DNA from: Micropterus salmoides
Lineage: Eukaryota; Chordata; Actinopteri; Centrarchiformes; Centrarchidae
DNA: 64,000 nucleotides
Direction: 5' to 3'
Assembly: GCF_014851395.1 (NCBI RefSeq)
Contig: NW_024040040.1
Location: 17,321,000 to 17,384,999, forward strand
Position 1 is the first letter of the stretch. Every line of letters starts with the position of its first letter. The notes under the pieces were generated by a model. It had not been told where the DNA came from and did not search any database. It worked only from the letters and a program-made list of their open reading frames with translations. Shown here piece after piece: positions 44,375 to 56,400 of this stretch. A program made the position numbers and the translations under genes.

Positions 44375-47190
44375 TCAAATGGAAATGGATTTGCACTGGG
44401 AGCCTCTAGGGGCCAATATGACGCTGGATGCAAAGTAAAATATTTCCAGATCCCCTCCGAGCTTCTGCTGTGGAAAAAAACCTGAATTTAGATTTAGACT
44501 CCACTTATAGCCCTGCTGGATCATCTCACTGGCCACACACACAAAACAACATGAGCATGGATTTGAATCAGGGCAAAAAAGAAAGAATTATAAACACACT
44601 TTGCACATAAATACACACACACACACATACACACTGACAGGGGCATGGATTTCTCTCTGTGGCCCGAGGGATCGATCTTAGCCTCTAAATGATGACGGAG
44701 CCAGTGAGATGGATTTACTGTGGTGGGGAGGGATGAGAGAGGGCAGCCATGATGGACGTTTTCACTACACAAACAAACACACGCACAAACACACACACAT
44801 GCACACACACACACACACACACACACACAGTCAGCAGATTTGAATGAAAAAATCAATAATTCAGTCTTACTGAGGCACAGAAAGACCTGATCTTCTCTCC
44901 TTTTCACACTCCACTATTCTGATATCATTCCTTCAATACAAACACACACACACACACACACCACACGTGAACACAAGAGTCATTGGTAATATTGTAACAC
45001 ACTCCTAAAGAGACACTCCTGTTTAAAAGGGCCAAACGCATAAAAAACAGACATACACATTTGCTGCTCGCCATCTTAACCCCATTACTTGGTTTCCATG
45101 ACAACAATCCACACCCCATCTACCAAGATAACCATTCCAGCAGCAGTACACCCTGTGACACACATACACATATACGATACAGTGCGTATACGGTGTTGAA
45201 GCCTAAGAAGAACGCAGTCAGACTGACGTGTGGTATAAACAAGTTCATCTAGTGTGTGTGTGTGTGTGCACACAGGATTAGCCGCATCCATACAAAGATG
45301 AGATTACCGAAGTCGAGCAATGTAAGAACAAGATGTCATCAGCATCTGCCACCGCTCTCTGTTTAACTTTCTATTCATCATGTTTTATTCTTTTTTCTCG
45401 GATTTTAGCATCCTTCCTCTCCTGCACGAGCGAGCGTTTCCTTTAAATGTGTGTGTGCTAAAATCTTTCAACTGAGACATACTGTCACACACTGATACAT
45501 TCATCCATCCATCTGCATGGTTGGATCTATCCTGATTCATGCTCGAGGTCTGGATTGAAGAGTTACAGACCTCCCCACCACTCAAATGCTGTATGTAGTC
45601 TATGCCATACACAATCTCTTTTCACCCGGCTTGAATGTTAGAAAAACAGGAATATTTTTGTGGATTACAGGCTGTTGCAGGTCAGCTGTTTCAGAAAAGC
45701 CTCATTCTTGGAAAACCCGTTCACTCTGATCATGGCAGGATTTACAGGATACCAATTTGAACATTTTGAAGCTGGACATTTTTATATGGTTACTTGAGGG
45801 GAACAGCCACATTTATAGCCGACTAAGATAAACATCCTTTACACTGTCTCAAAGTATCAGTGAAATATGATACGAAATGAACATCTTGTGACATTTTGTA
45901 TTGATTTTTTCCCCCTTTCTGCTGTCTCTCCAGATCTCCTCCCATCTGTTTGTCTGCCTGTCACTCTTCACACTCTATCACACACTCGTGTGAATGAAAC
46001 CATGATACAAACACACTAAACCACACACAGATACGGACACACACATAGCAGCAGCACAGCATGTGGTACGATGTGGGCAGCTGACATTTCCCAGCAAGCA
46101 ATCTGCCAGTCAGAGGTGGGCGCACTCAGTACAGTACAGTACAGTACTCAGAACACGCACTAATCCACACACTCATACATGTAAATCTTGTCAGTGAATG
46201 TGGAATTTTTCTTTAGCCCGGTTTACTCGATCAAGCTCACGTGTGCGCTGAATTCACATTACATAACTCTTCATTCCCTGCTCTGACTTTCTGCCATTTA
46301 GTTATCTATGTGTGCAATGAATCACCAAGCTGCCACAGTTTAATATAGCACGCACATGCAACCTGTTATGTAACAATTTGATCATCGTGTAATTAATAGC
46401 TGCCGTTGCGTCCTGTGTGCACAAAATGCTTCTTGAACCCGGGTGCCGAGGAGATAACAGCTCGTAAACTGGCAGAAGTGATGTCGGCTGACATATCACC
46501 TCATGATAAACACGCTGTTACAATAAAATCCAGCACGTTCAACATAATATGTGTGCAATGGAGATATACTTTGGAAACTGCATAATGATCATAAACATTA
46601 TTTAGATATCTCTTACAGCTACAGCCAGAGTGTTAATGACATCCTGGCTTTTTTATTTTGTATTCATTAACATTTGCCTCAAAAGATAAAAAAAAACAAC
46701 ATGTGACATTTTGTCCATTTTGCCATTGAGCAGCGATATTCATTGTCTACAGGAAAAATACGCGATGAAGCTTCGATGAGATTTATTAATTAGAACAAAT
46801 TCATATGGAGCAATGCTATCAAAAGAAATGAGAATCAAAAAAAGAATATAGAATGAATTTATATTCTCTGAAGATAACAAATTTAATTTACTTAATCTAT
46901 ATAGTAAACCTTTTTTTTGTTATTTGATTGGATGATAAATTATTTGCAATAAATTGCAATCCAGGGACATAAAAGAAGAACTGAAAAGCATGTGCATGGA
47001 ATTAAGTCAATGATATATTTATTTATTTATATCATGGTATTTGTCATGGTGTTGGATTTCTCCATAATCGCTTACTCCACCTTTAAATATATTATAAATA
47101 TACAGTAACTATAAAAATAAGGTAAAATAAAACTTTCCACCAACTCTACAATGCTTTCCTACATTTCCCGGAATGCATTTCAACAATCTT
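43600..47190. repeat. intergenic, microsatellite-rich
   Basis: (CA)n tracts at 44323-44368, about 44798-44829 and 44940-44961; a GTACA pentamer repeat near 46129-46146. No gene was recognised; the many open frames across CA tracts are composition artefacts. Confidence 0.6.
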
Positions 47191-47194
47191 GAGA

Positions 47195-47740
47195 TTGCTG
47201 CCGACTCTGTGGGGCTGTACATAGGCACAGCGGTGCAATGAGTTAAATGCTCAAATCTGCATACCCATAATGACAATGCAAACATGCTTATGTTTAGAAA
47301 GTATAATGTTTACCATGTTCACCATCTCTTTTTAGCTTATTAGCATGGTAACACATTTAAAAATTGCACTGAGAGGCTGATGGGAATTATAGTATTTTTG
47401 CAGGTTCCAATTCCATGACCATCCATTCAATAAGTATTGATTATTGAATGGATTATAAAACCACAAATATCAACCTCATAAAGGCATTATAGGAAGCGTC
47501 CAGGGACAAAATTCTGTCCCGATCCTTTTAGTAGATGTTAAGATATTTCCCTGGATAAGTGAAAACTTTGATCTACGGGTGGCACTAGAGGAAAAGAGAA
47601 GGGATCACTAAAGTCATTCATCCTCTGGGAACCATGGATGTCTGTACGAAAAGTGATGAGATACTTCAGTCAGGACCAAAATGGTGGACTGACCGACCAC
47701 TTGACGCTGCCATCACCTACAGCTGGCATGGCTAATACAG
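47195..47740 (-). repeat. long fish interspersed repeat, copy 2
   Basis: The opposite orientation to copy 1: CTCTGTGGGGCTGTACATAG, TATAATGTTTACCATGTTCA, GTGGCACTAGAGGAAAAG, TCATCCTCTGGGAACCATGG, AGATACTTCAGTCAGGACC. The middle part (about 47400-47500) is diverged. Confidence 0.6.
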
Positions 47741-47744
47741 CCTG

Positions 47745-49500
47745 CACCACCAACATAAAAAGATTTTACGTTCAACAACAAGAGAGCTGAGCCTCTTCCT
47801 ATATCCAGCAACACTGTAATCACATGTTTTCCTGTAATAAAGTAAAGTATGGCAAAAGTGGTCCAATTCCAGTGATCACATTACTGTTACTGGTCAAATA
47901 GGACAGTTGTTCTTTCAAATTACTAACCCTTGTTTTACTCTGCCTTCCAGTCCTGTGGGAAATATTAGGAGTAGAGTGCACATGAATGAGTAGAACCCAC
48001 AACATTAATGCAATCCCATACACTTTATCTTTATTGTTAAACTGAAAAGCAGGACTTTCTGCCTTTTCATTATTTAATCTACCTTTACTGTTAATGTGGG
48101 TTTAAGATTTAATGGGGTTTAGTGAAAGGAAGGGTACTCCATTCAGCCTAGCCTTAAGGCTTCACTCATCATTACTCCCTCGCAGCCACACCTCTTTGCT
48201 GCTGTCCATTCATAATTTCAAATCTAAGAGGAAACAACATCTGATAGAATGAAGGCAACCGTACACTCACCCACACTGTAACACAAAAGGGACAGGTGTT
48301 TAAGGTAGCCATGGCAATCAGATAGCAGGAGTGGCGAAAGATGTTTTTAGAGACAGTCTAATGAGGGAAGAAAATTGTATCAGTTCCGATCTGTACTTTT
48401 TTAAAAAACCTTTTCAGCAGTCTGTTCTGTCTTTGTCTCTCTCACACACACATACACACTGGAAACACTGACATGGCCGATGATACTTTCATTCTGCTCT
48501 TATTTTGCTGAATGGACACTGTTAGTTAGATTGCATCAGTAGAACACCTCCTCTATGTATGTGCGTATTTCTTTTGCGTGTTGCTAAGAGCTATAATGGT
48601 GGCAATGTGTCGTGTCTAGTTAGATGTGTGTGTGTGTGTTCACAAGCCAGAGTTTCACGCTATCATTATCTCTCCTCATCTGAGCTGCAAGTTGCTAAGA
48701 AGTGTGGCCAACTTTGTCTTTGACGAAACAGCGAGGAGAAGAAGTAGAGAAAAGAAGGTGAACATGAAAAGAAATTTCCAAATTAAAAGACTGGAGGAGA
48801 AAATGTGATGAATGTGTCATATGTAATGTTGAAAAATTTGTCTTCTAGTATAATGAAATTCCACAAAATATGACACAACTAATGATCATCATCTATCACG
48901 TTTCAGCTACAGCTGTGTGTTTTTTTCTAGGGATGAAAACTGAACATTTTCAGGATCATCCACATTAAAGTTCTCTGAATCTATTTCTGGTTTCTTCACT
49001 AATGACATGTTTTGGCTAGTAACATTATAGCCAGTATTTCTATATCTCAAACCAAACGGTGAATTAGGTCAATTTTGTTGTTACATCCACAGCTGGAATA
49101 CCTTCCTGCCTCTGCAAGCAGGATCTTATTTTTACAGTAATGGATCAAATGTGATTCTCATCTTATGGTAGAAATCCCAGATCTGTATCACCACCAGCAG
49201 CAAAGAGGAGTAAAGTACTTCATGAAAACCATGACACGCTGAGTAACTGTGGATTTTCCTTTTGCTTTTATTTACATGTAGTTGATTTATGGTGTTTGGA
49301 GTTTTTTTACTCTGCAACATTCCCAAAGTTGTTTCTTCTTCAATCAGAGCTGCAGTTGAAATTAATGAGCAAGCCACCAGACCTTACGAAAAGTTAATTT
49401 GTTAGCACAACATTACAACATTGTGGATTATATTAATTTCTTATTGTACACGTTTTTGTCGGTTTTCTGCTTTATTAGGTGAATACTCTGCACTACAGAA
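47745..49500. other. intergenic, nothing recognised
   Basis: AT-rich DNA with no supportable gene up to the assembly gap. Confidence 0.5.
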
Positions 49501-50000
49501 NNNNNNNNNNNNNNNNNNNNNNNNNNNNNNNNNNNNNNNNNNNNNNNNNNNNNNNNNNNNNNNNNNNNNNNNNNNNNNNNNNNNNNNNNNNNNNNNNNNN
49601 NNNNNNNNNNNNNNNNNNNNNNNNNNNNNNNNNNNNNNNNNNNNNNNNNNNNNNNNNNNNNNNNNNNNNNNNNNNNNNNNNNNNNNNNNNNNNNNNNNNN
49701 NNNNNNNNNNNNNNNNNNNNNNNNNNNNNNNNNNNNNNNNNNNNNNNNNNNNNNNNNNNNNNNNNNNNNNNNNNNNNNNNNNNNNNNNNNNNNNNNNNNN
49801 NNNNNNNNNNNNNNNNNNNNNNNNNNNNNNNNNNNNNNNNNNNNNNNNNNNNNNNNNNNNNNNNNNNNNNNNNNNNNNNNNNNNNNNNNNNNNNNNNNNN
49901 NNNNNNNNNNNNNNNNNNNNNNNNNNNNNNNNNNNNNNNNNNNNNNNNNNNNNNNNNNNNNNNNNNNNNNNNNNNNNNNNNNNNNNNNNNNNNNNNNNNN
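49501..50000. other. assembly gap (500 N)
   Basis: Exactly 500 N. The round length suggests a placeholder, so true distance is unknown. Frames spanning it carry no information. Confidence 0.99.
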
Positions 50001-52850
50001 GCTAAAATGAGAATAAATACTGGACTTACATTCATCAGGTGACTCCAAATGAAACCTAATATAGCACTGTCTGCTGGCCCTGTACGAAGGCAACTCTTTG
50101 CTAATTATAATAATGTGTTTCCAGCTTGTCATGCTGCCCCCCAAAATAAAATAAGTATCTATAATGTTGCATATATAACAATATTCTGATAACAATAATA
50201 ATAATAATATGCATACCTTTTATTAAATGAAGCAACATCTCTAAATTGTTGAAACTGTCATCTACTTTCATTGTTAAAATTTGCTGGGAGATTTCAGCCT
50301 AACTAGCAGTAACTAAACACTATATTAAACAGCTAAATTATGTTAATTATGTGATAAACAGGAATAAGGTTGTTAAATTAAATGTGTCAAATTAGATTTT
50401 TTCACTATTAACTGATAATTATGTTTATGGTTTATTACAATAAAAGGATTAAATTACTCCATTACAGTCCATTGTAACGCAGCTGTTTGCACCACATATG
50501 ATAAATTCCTATTCCCTGGTTGTGCTTGAGGATTTGCCAAACTAAACTAGAAGCTAATCCTTTGTTCCCGTTTCTCTGGAAAGAAGAAATGCTTAAGAAA
50601 ACAGCACTTGGCCCGTCTTTCATCTTTGCATTTATGGGAAGAAAATGGCATTATTACATACGAATCCATGTATAATTTGGTATGATAAAATAACAGTTAA
50701 AAAAATTAGGTTACATCTATTCAATAATAAGTACAGTAGCATGAATATTCCATATATTAATGAAAATTTGTTTGCTTTATTGCTGTGCAAAACAAAATAT
50801 ACATACCTACTGAATGTGTAAGAAGTACAGTATCAGTGAATGGGCCCCCGTAGTGACACAACACTTGTTTTATATGTAATTAAATGAATGAACATTCCTA
50901 TAAATAATGCTCTTTGCCAATTAATTTTCAAAAACAAAAACAGTTATCAGCATTTAACCTAATTGAGACATGTGATGATGGCTTACACATCAAAATAATT
51001 ACCCTGTTATGTGCCTACAACAGTAAGTTACTATACTTTTAGTCATTTGCTGGTGTTTTTTTGATGCATATATTACCTATTAATATATGAGGTAACAACC
51101 AGGTCTTGCATGAAAACTGCAAAAACAAACCACAAACATTGTATCAGAGGACCACTCCTTGGCAAAACAAAAAGAAAAAAAAAATCAGTAATTATTTAGT
51201 AAAGAAACAGGCTAATTTGATTGACAAGAATCTGTTAAACATCGAAAAATAATGTTATAGCTCTTAATGTGGTGGATTTAATTGTCATCCCTGCCCCATC
51301 TAGGTAGCATCACAAGCCTGCTATGGAGGCTCTTAGTCGAATCCACTGTTTCATTCATCAGTGTCAACACGTGGTATTGTCAACGCATATGAGGGAGATA
51401 ACAAGAGTCTGAAAGGCCTGCAAGAGGCCACACTGTTCCTTAAAAGTGACCAGAGGTTTGAGTCGCTCGAGAAACAGAGCAGCATCACTGTGTCGAGCTA
51501 AAAAAAGCAATAGACTCAATGATTAAGACCCCATGTGGTCAATGGGATTTTAAAAAGGAAAGTTTTACCCTCAGTTCATCTCACACCACTACACATCATT
51601 TTCACTTTGAATGAATGATGAGCATTTTCTGCTACTGTGACTATCTCTGCCTCTTCTGGGACTTATTTCTCAAAGAAAACACAGAATCTGACATTTAGAC
51701 CTATTGAACTCCATCATAGCTGCACTGGAATGATCAACATTATGTCATGTCAAATCAACAGAATAAAACCATCCAGCCAAATTATGGAAAGGACCCAGAG
51801 ATGCAAGATATATCACCAATAGCTGTTTATTAACAGTGTTTCAGTGTTGATTTCTCCTGGACTGAAATAAACCAGTTTTTGTCTTCAAAGGTGTGCCTGC
51901 TCACGAGACACAGAATCTCGCACCACCTTGAGTTCTAATGGCAGCTCGCCCCCGCTCAACACACATTTTATTACAAAGTCCTGAAATTGTTTCCAGCCTA
52001 TGTGTACCGCTTAGGGGAAAAAAAAGAAACGATGCACTTTGAAGCTTATAAGAACCAAACAAGCCAAACTAACTTTTTATGCATCATTCAACTTTCTTTT
52101 AACATTCAAATACAGTCTGTACTGTGTGAGAGATTCAAGTTTTGTGTGGCTTTAAAACAAGGAACTGAACTGATCAGACATCAACGAAGGCACTGTTTTG
52201 ATGCAACATTAACAATTACCGATTTCCAGGTGATAAGGATCCTGGTCCTCTTGTCTCTGGAGTCAACTGTTCATGGCATGTGTTGACACACAGGTGTAGA
52301 TTGCATTTTGGCTGTCCATCAATCCTCAAACCACCTTTGGAAATCCATATCCAATAAACATAGCAGCTGCTCTTTCACTGTCACGTGCAGATGGTGTGAC
52401 ATTCATATTAGTGTCAGGTTTTTAGAAAAAATACTGCTGTCAACGTATGTTTCAGTGCCGACACTTGACTTATTAAGTGGGGCTCACTGTTTTTGGTTTA
52501 AACCAATTTTCACTGAAAAAATGTTTAATGGATTATAATGGAGTTCATTGATTTCACCACTCATTTATGTTCCCATGGATCAAAAAATTGTATTGCTTCC
52601 TGTTTTCCTACTTTACTCCAGATTATATTTGACATTAAAACCCAACTTGGTTTTAAAAGAAGACACTTTTTTAAAATCAGATTCATCCATAACTCTAGTT
52701 CTAAAAACTGTAAAATGACCCACGAGGATCACATGCTTTTGACTGCAGACAAATAGTGGGATAATTGACTCAAGGAGGTTAATGCTATACCAAAACGTTT
52801 AAAAGACATCTACAGTACGTATACACCATCTGCTCTTTTGATGAAAAGGC
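50001..52850. other. intergenic, nothing recognised
   Basis: Strongly AT-rich. It has a short (ATA)n run at about 50191-50209. No gene seen. Confidence 0.5.
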
Positions 52851-52897
52851 TGATCAAGTTTATTTGCACATAAACCTTTCCATAAATTCCTTTCCAC

Positions 52898-52903
52898 TTT
52901 ATT
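52898..52903 (-). terminator. candidate polyadenylation signal of ctdsp1
   Basis: AATAAA on the minus strand about 465 bases after the stop. A second AATAAA lies at 52859-52864. Both are plausible ends for a 3' UTR of roughly 0.5 kb. Confidence 0.5.
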
Positions 52904-53058
52904 GCTGCTTAGCAAATCCTGCATCTTTTGCAGGATTGGCCTGCTGAATCCATGAGAAGTCTATGTCCAGTACCCAGTCTGTAACCAGAGGATTCATGGC
53001 TACAGACCTGTGCTTTGTTAACTCTACTGCAAGTTCAGTGACACCGCAGAAATGTCCT

Positions 53059-53082
53059 TGAACATCCATCCATCCATCCATC
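53059..53082. repeat. (CATC)n tetramer in ctdsp1 3' UTR
   Basis: Five to six CATC units, GATG in the transcript, within the predicted 3' UTR. Confidence 0.8.
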
Positions 53083-53237
53083 CACTCACATCAGCTGGTT
53101 CATGGTAGGCATAGTAGGGCAAAAGTTACAAGGCAAATTTCAGTCAGTTTTTTGTTTGACCAGGAAGTGGCAGTGATAACGCCGTCAGAGTCACTGAAGA
53201 CTCTGAAACGTATTCTCGGTTTGATACTGAAAAGGTG

Positions 53238-53303
53238 ATGGCTCTGTCAGCCGTGAAGTCTGTGTTCTGGTGGGCAGTGATCGCTGGTGCTGGAGCCTCG
53301 CTG
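53238..53303 (+). CDS. candidate first coding exon of an unassigned plus-strand gene
   Basis: The plus strand reads ATG in a good context (AGGTGATGG), then 22 codons beginning MALSAVKSVFWW and ending AGAGASL, followed by a GTATGTGT donor. The peptide is a hydrophobic, small-residue segment like the N-terminus of small mitochondrial membrane proteins; UQCC3 is the nearest family I can think of, but I found no second exon carrying its conserved part. If not spliced, the frame stops after 37 codons. It lies antisense within the ctdsp1 3' UTR. Confidence 0.3.
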
Positions 53304-53365
53304 GTATGTGTATTTCTGTTCTGTATGCCGTTTTGTTTAGAGCTGAGATGAGAAGTCGAACACTG

Positions 53366-53494
53366 TTAGCTTGCAGTCCCTTGCTGCTTGAGGACTGTGT
53401 AGATATTATCCACTTTGCTCAGCCTCTCGAAGAAGGGGATGAGGTCAAGCAGCTCAGTGTCGGCCATGTCGTCAAACCACGAGGCTACAGGCAC
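53366..53494 (-). CDS. ctdsp1: ctdsp1 exon 7, C-terminus and stop
   Basis: 129 nt including TAA: VPVASWFDDMADTELLDLIP, FFERLSKVDNIYTVLK, QQGTAS. Acceptor ttcacccag. The length matches the last exon of other CTDSP1 genes. Confidence 0.95.
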   Translation of the reverse strand: MPVASWFDDMADTELLDLIPFFERLSKVDNIYTVLKQQGTAS

Positions 53495-56400
53495 CTGGGT
53501 GAAAACACAAATTATTAGCAACCACACAAACATTATTTATCCTTTACTGTCCATCACTGTAATAACTTTAAAACATTTTTTTTATATTGTTAATCATGAT
53601 GCACAATTTTGTTGTCTATTATCAGTGGTTGTCAAAGTGGGGTCCGGGGACTTTGTTGGTCATGGGTTTTATACACTATGTATTAAAACATCTTAAAGTG
53701 AAAATCCTATCAGATGGGGAACCTTAGGATAAAATCTTATCAAATGGGGGTCCATGGTCTAATTTGTGTCAGCTTAGGGGTCCCTAATGTGAAAAAGTTT
53801 CACTAAAGCTGGACACACACAGAATCTGGCGAGGACGCATCTGGACGTAGTGTACCACTGAGTGCTCCAGCTAGTGGGTGACGAAACTGCGGGTTGGGCA
53901 GAGCGTAACTGTGTATTGTCTGTATTCAACATGGCGGCCAGGTCAGAAACACTAAAATATGTTTCTGAAAACATTTGAGGCAAGAAATAAGCAATCCATT
54001 AACAGAAGCTTGATTCATATTTGACCAGCACTGACTAGTTTTGCAGTTTGCTGTGAGTTTCGGGAGCCTGGAGAGTTGCATTTTATGGGCTAATTAAAGT
54101 TAAAAGCAAGTCGTGTTTATGCAAATTCAGATACGACAAACGGTCTCACTGCAGAGTATCCATCATGCATCATCTTCGGCTCTACATAGAAAATTAATGG
54201 GATCCGACGACTTGACATCTGTCAACAGATTCAGTGTCTCCAGCTTAAATCAGATTTCTGTAAGAATGATTTCTGAAATATCTAAAGAATGCAGCCTAAA
54301 ATTACATTTGCACTCTGAAAATCATAAATTAACATATGACTTTGTCATACCTAAATAGATATGGTGACTATCTGTATCGCCCCCTTTATCACCAGTTGAG
54401 CATGATCAATCACCTAGAATGGGCTTATGTATAGTAGATACAAAAATCATCTAAGGGATTACTTTTTATAGATAATGCTTTATGGCTCAGGCAATATGGA
54501 AAAAGCACGAACGTCCAGTAAAATGATAAACAGCTGAAGTATTTTATTTGCTACAGCTGTAGCTAAGTTAATAACTTTCTGTTCCACCCAAAGACATCAC
54601 TGGTAATGTTATGACTCAGGGGCTGTGTTGTCCGAGGCTACTCACTGCGTTGTCGGGGTGGAAGACATAGGAGGCAGGGGAGTTGTCCACGATGATGACC
54701 TTGTTTAGGTCACGACCCAGGCGACTCAGGTCTTTGACGTAATTACCTCGGTGGAAGACGCAGGACTCCCGGAACAGGCGGCAGCGGAAAGCTCCCCACT
54801 TGTCCAGTAGGTCTGAGACAGGGTCTGCATACTGCAGCAATGACAGAAAATGTAAATAGATAGATTTGAGCAGTTCCAAAAATGTTTTAAATCCCAGAAC
54901 CCTTCCACAGGATTTTGTTAATTTATTTTAAAAAATAAATAAATTTAACGGCACCCCCAACTCCACACAACATGCATCAGTGCACCTTTTTTAAACGGCA
55001 TGGATAACATTCCCATTGTAATTAACTGTTAACAAACAGAATAAATAATGTAACATATATAACATATGAATCAACCCTAACATTAAATGACAAAATAAAG
55101 GGTTATTCTCAATCACTTAATAAAATGAATAATAGGAAGTCAGATGTTATGGTGCTGTACAGTAACAACTTAACTTAATAACAACTCTTTTGGCTATTTT
55201 ATATGGAACCCCAAAATGTTCAGTATTAAATTATATTAAATTGTGTACAATATATACACAAACTAATATTATTCATGACTATTCTTATTTCATGTCACTA
55301 CTCATAACACACTGCCCTCTCACCTTTTAGCCAATCACACGCCCCCTGCCTCTCTTGAGCTAGCAAGCTCAACAGCTGCTACCAAATTTTGCCATTTAAC
55401 ACCTCTTAGCTAGAGGCAAAAACAGAAACCCTCGAACAACAACAATGCCTTTTGGCATAGTTTTTTGCTGTACTGCATTATTTTGCACACCTCATGCTGT
55501 AAGCCATTGTACCAATGCTTCTTTGTCTTATGTTCTACCTCTGATTTGCAGTTATTCAAACTTTTTGCTCTGCTGGATCCAACTTCGCTGACTACTGCAG
55601 TGACCAATCTCCCTTGATTTAGTCATCAAGCTAATACATCTTGTACAATTGTTACAAAACAAAAATTAAATGTAATGTAGGAAAACACATGATTCAGCAG
55701 TAATTTATACTTGGCTGCAGTGCAGTAGGTTCTCACCTTGGCTAAACTGGCAGTGAACAGGACACACTCAAACAGTTCTCCCATTCTCTTCAGGAACTCA
55801 TCGACATGTGGTCGCTTCAGGACATACACCTGGAATGCACAGGAATGTTTTAAATCAGGTTCCTACACAGCTTACATTTCAAAATACAACATGTTTCTAC
55901 AAACCTTAACTGCCTGAGGAGCTATGATGCTTTCTTTTGGAATTAAATACAATGTACACAAATGACATATAGATAAATGGGTCTATGCAAATGTCATCCA
56001 TTACAATGTCAGGCATTAAAGACTAAATATGAAGATACTCATCGATCACAGACTGACAGGCATTTGGCTCCAAAAGTAAAATGCAGGACTCATTTCTTTG
56101 AAATTCTTCCTTAATTTTCAGCAGCTGAGGGCAGCGTTCCTGAACCAAGTCATCCAGAATAGGCTGTGCTTGTCTGAAAAAACCTATCCTGGATTACTTG
56201 AATCAGGCCCAGACCCACGGTGAGTCATCCATCTCCAAGGAGCCATCCTCAAATCCCTTAAGCGCCGACAGCACCTACTATACTCAGGAATTTAAACCTG
56301 AAAGCATTGCTATCCCACAACCACAAGGACGGTGAGACACTGTCCTGTTAAAGGATGGTACATGACATACAGATAACAAGTTACAGTGTGAGCATTTCTG

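Noticed and set aside
49421..50195. Long open frames of up to 255 codons across 49501-50000
   Set aside because: They consist almost entirely of the N gap.
52851..52862. miR-26 target site in the ctdsp1 3' UTR (ACTTGA on minus)
   Set aside because: Only a 6-mer seed match; too weak to claim autoregulation here.
56119..56220. Possible plus-strand exon between ttttcag and GTGAGT
   Set aside because: This is the antisense of the mir-26 hairpin; its conservation is explained by the microRNA.
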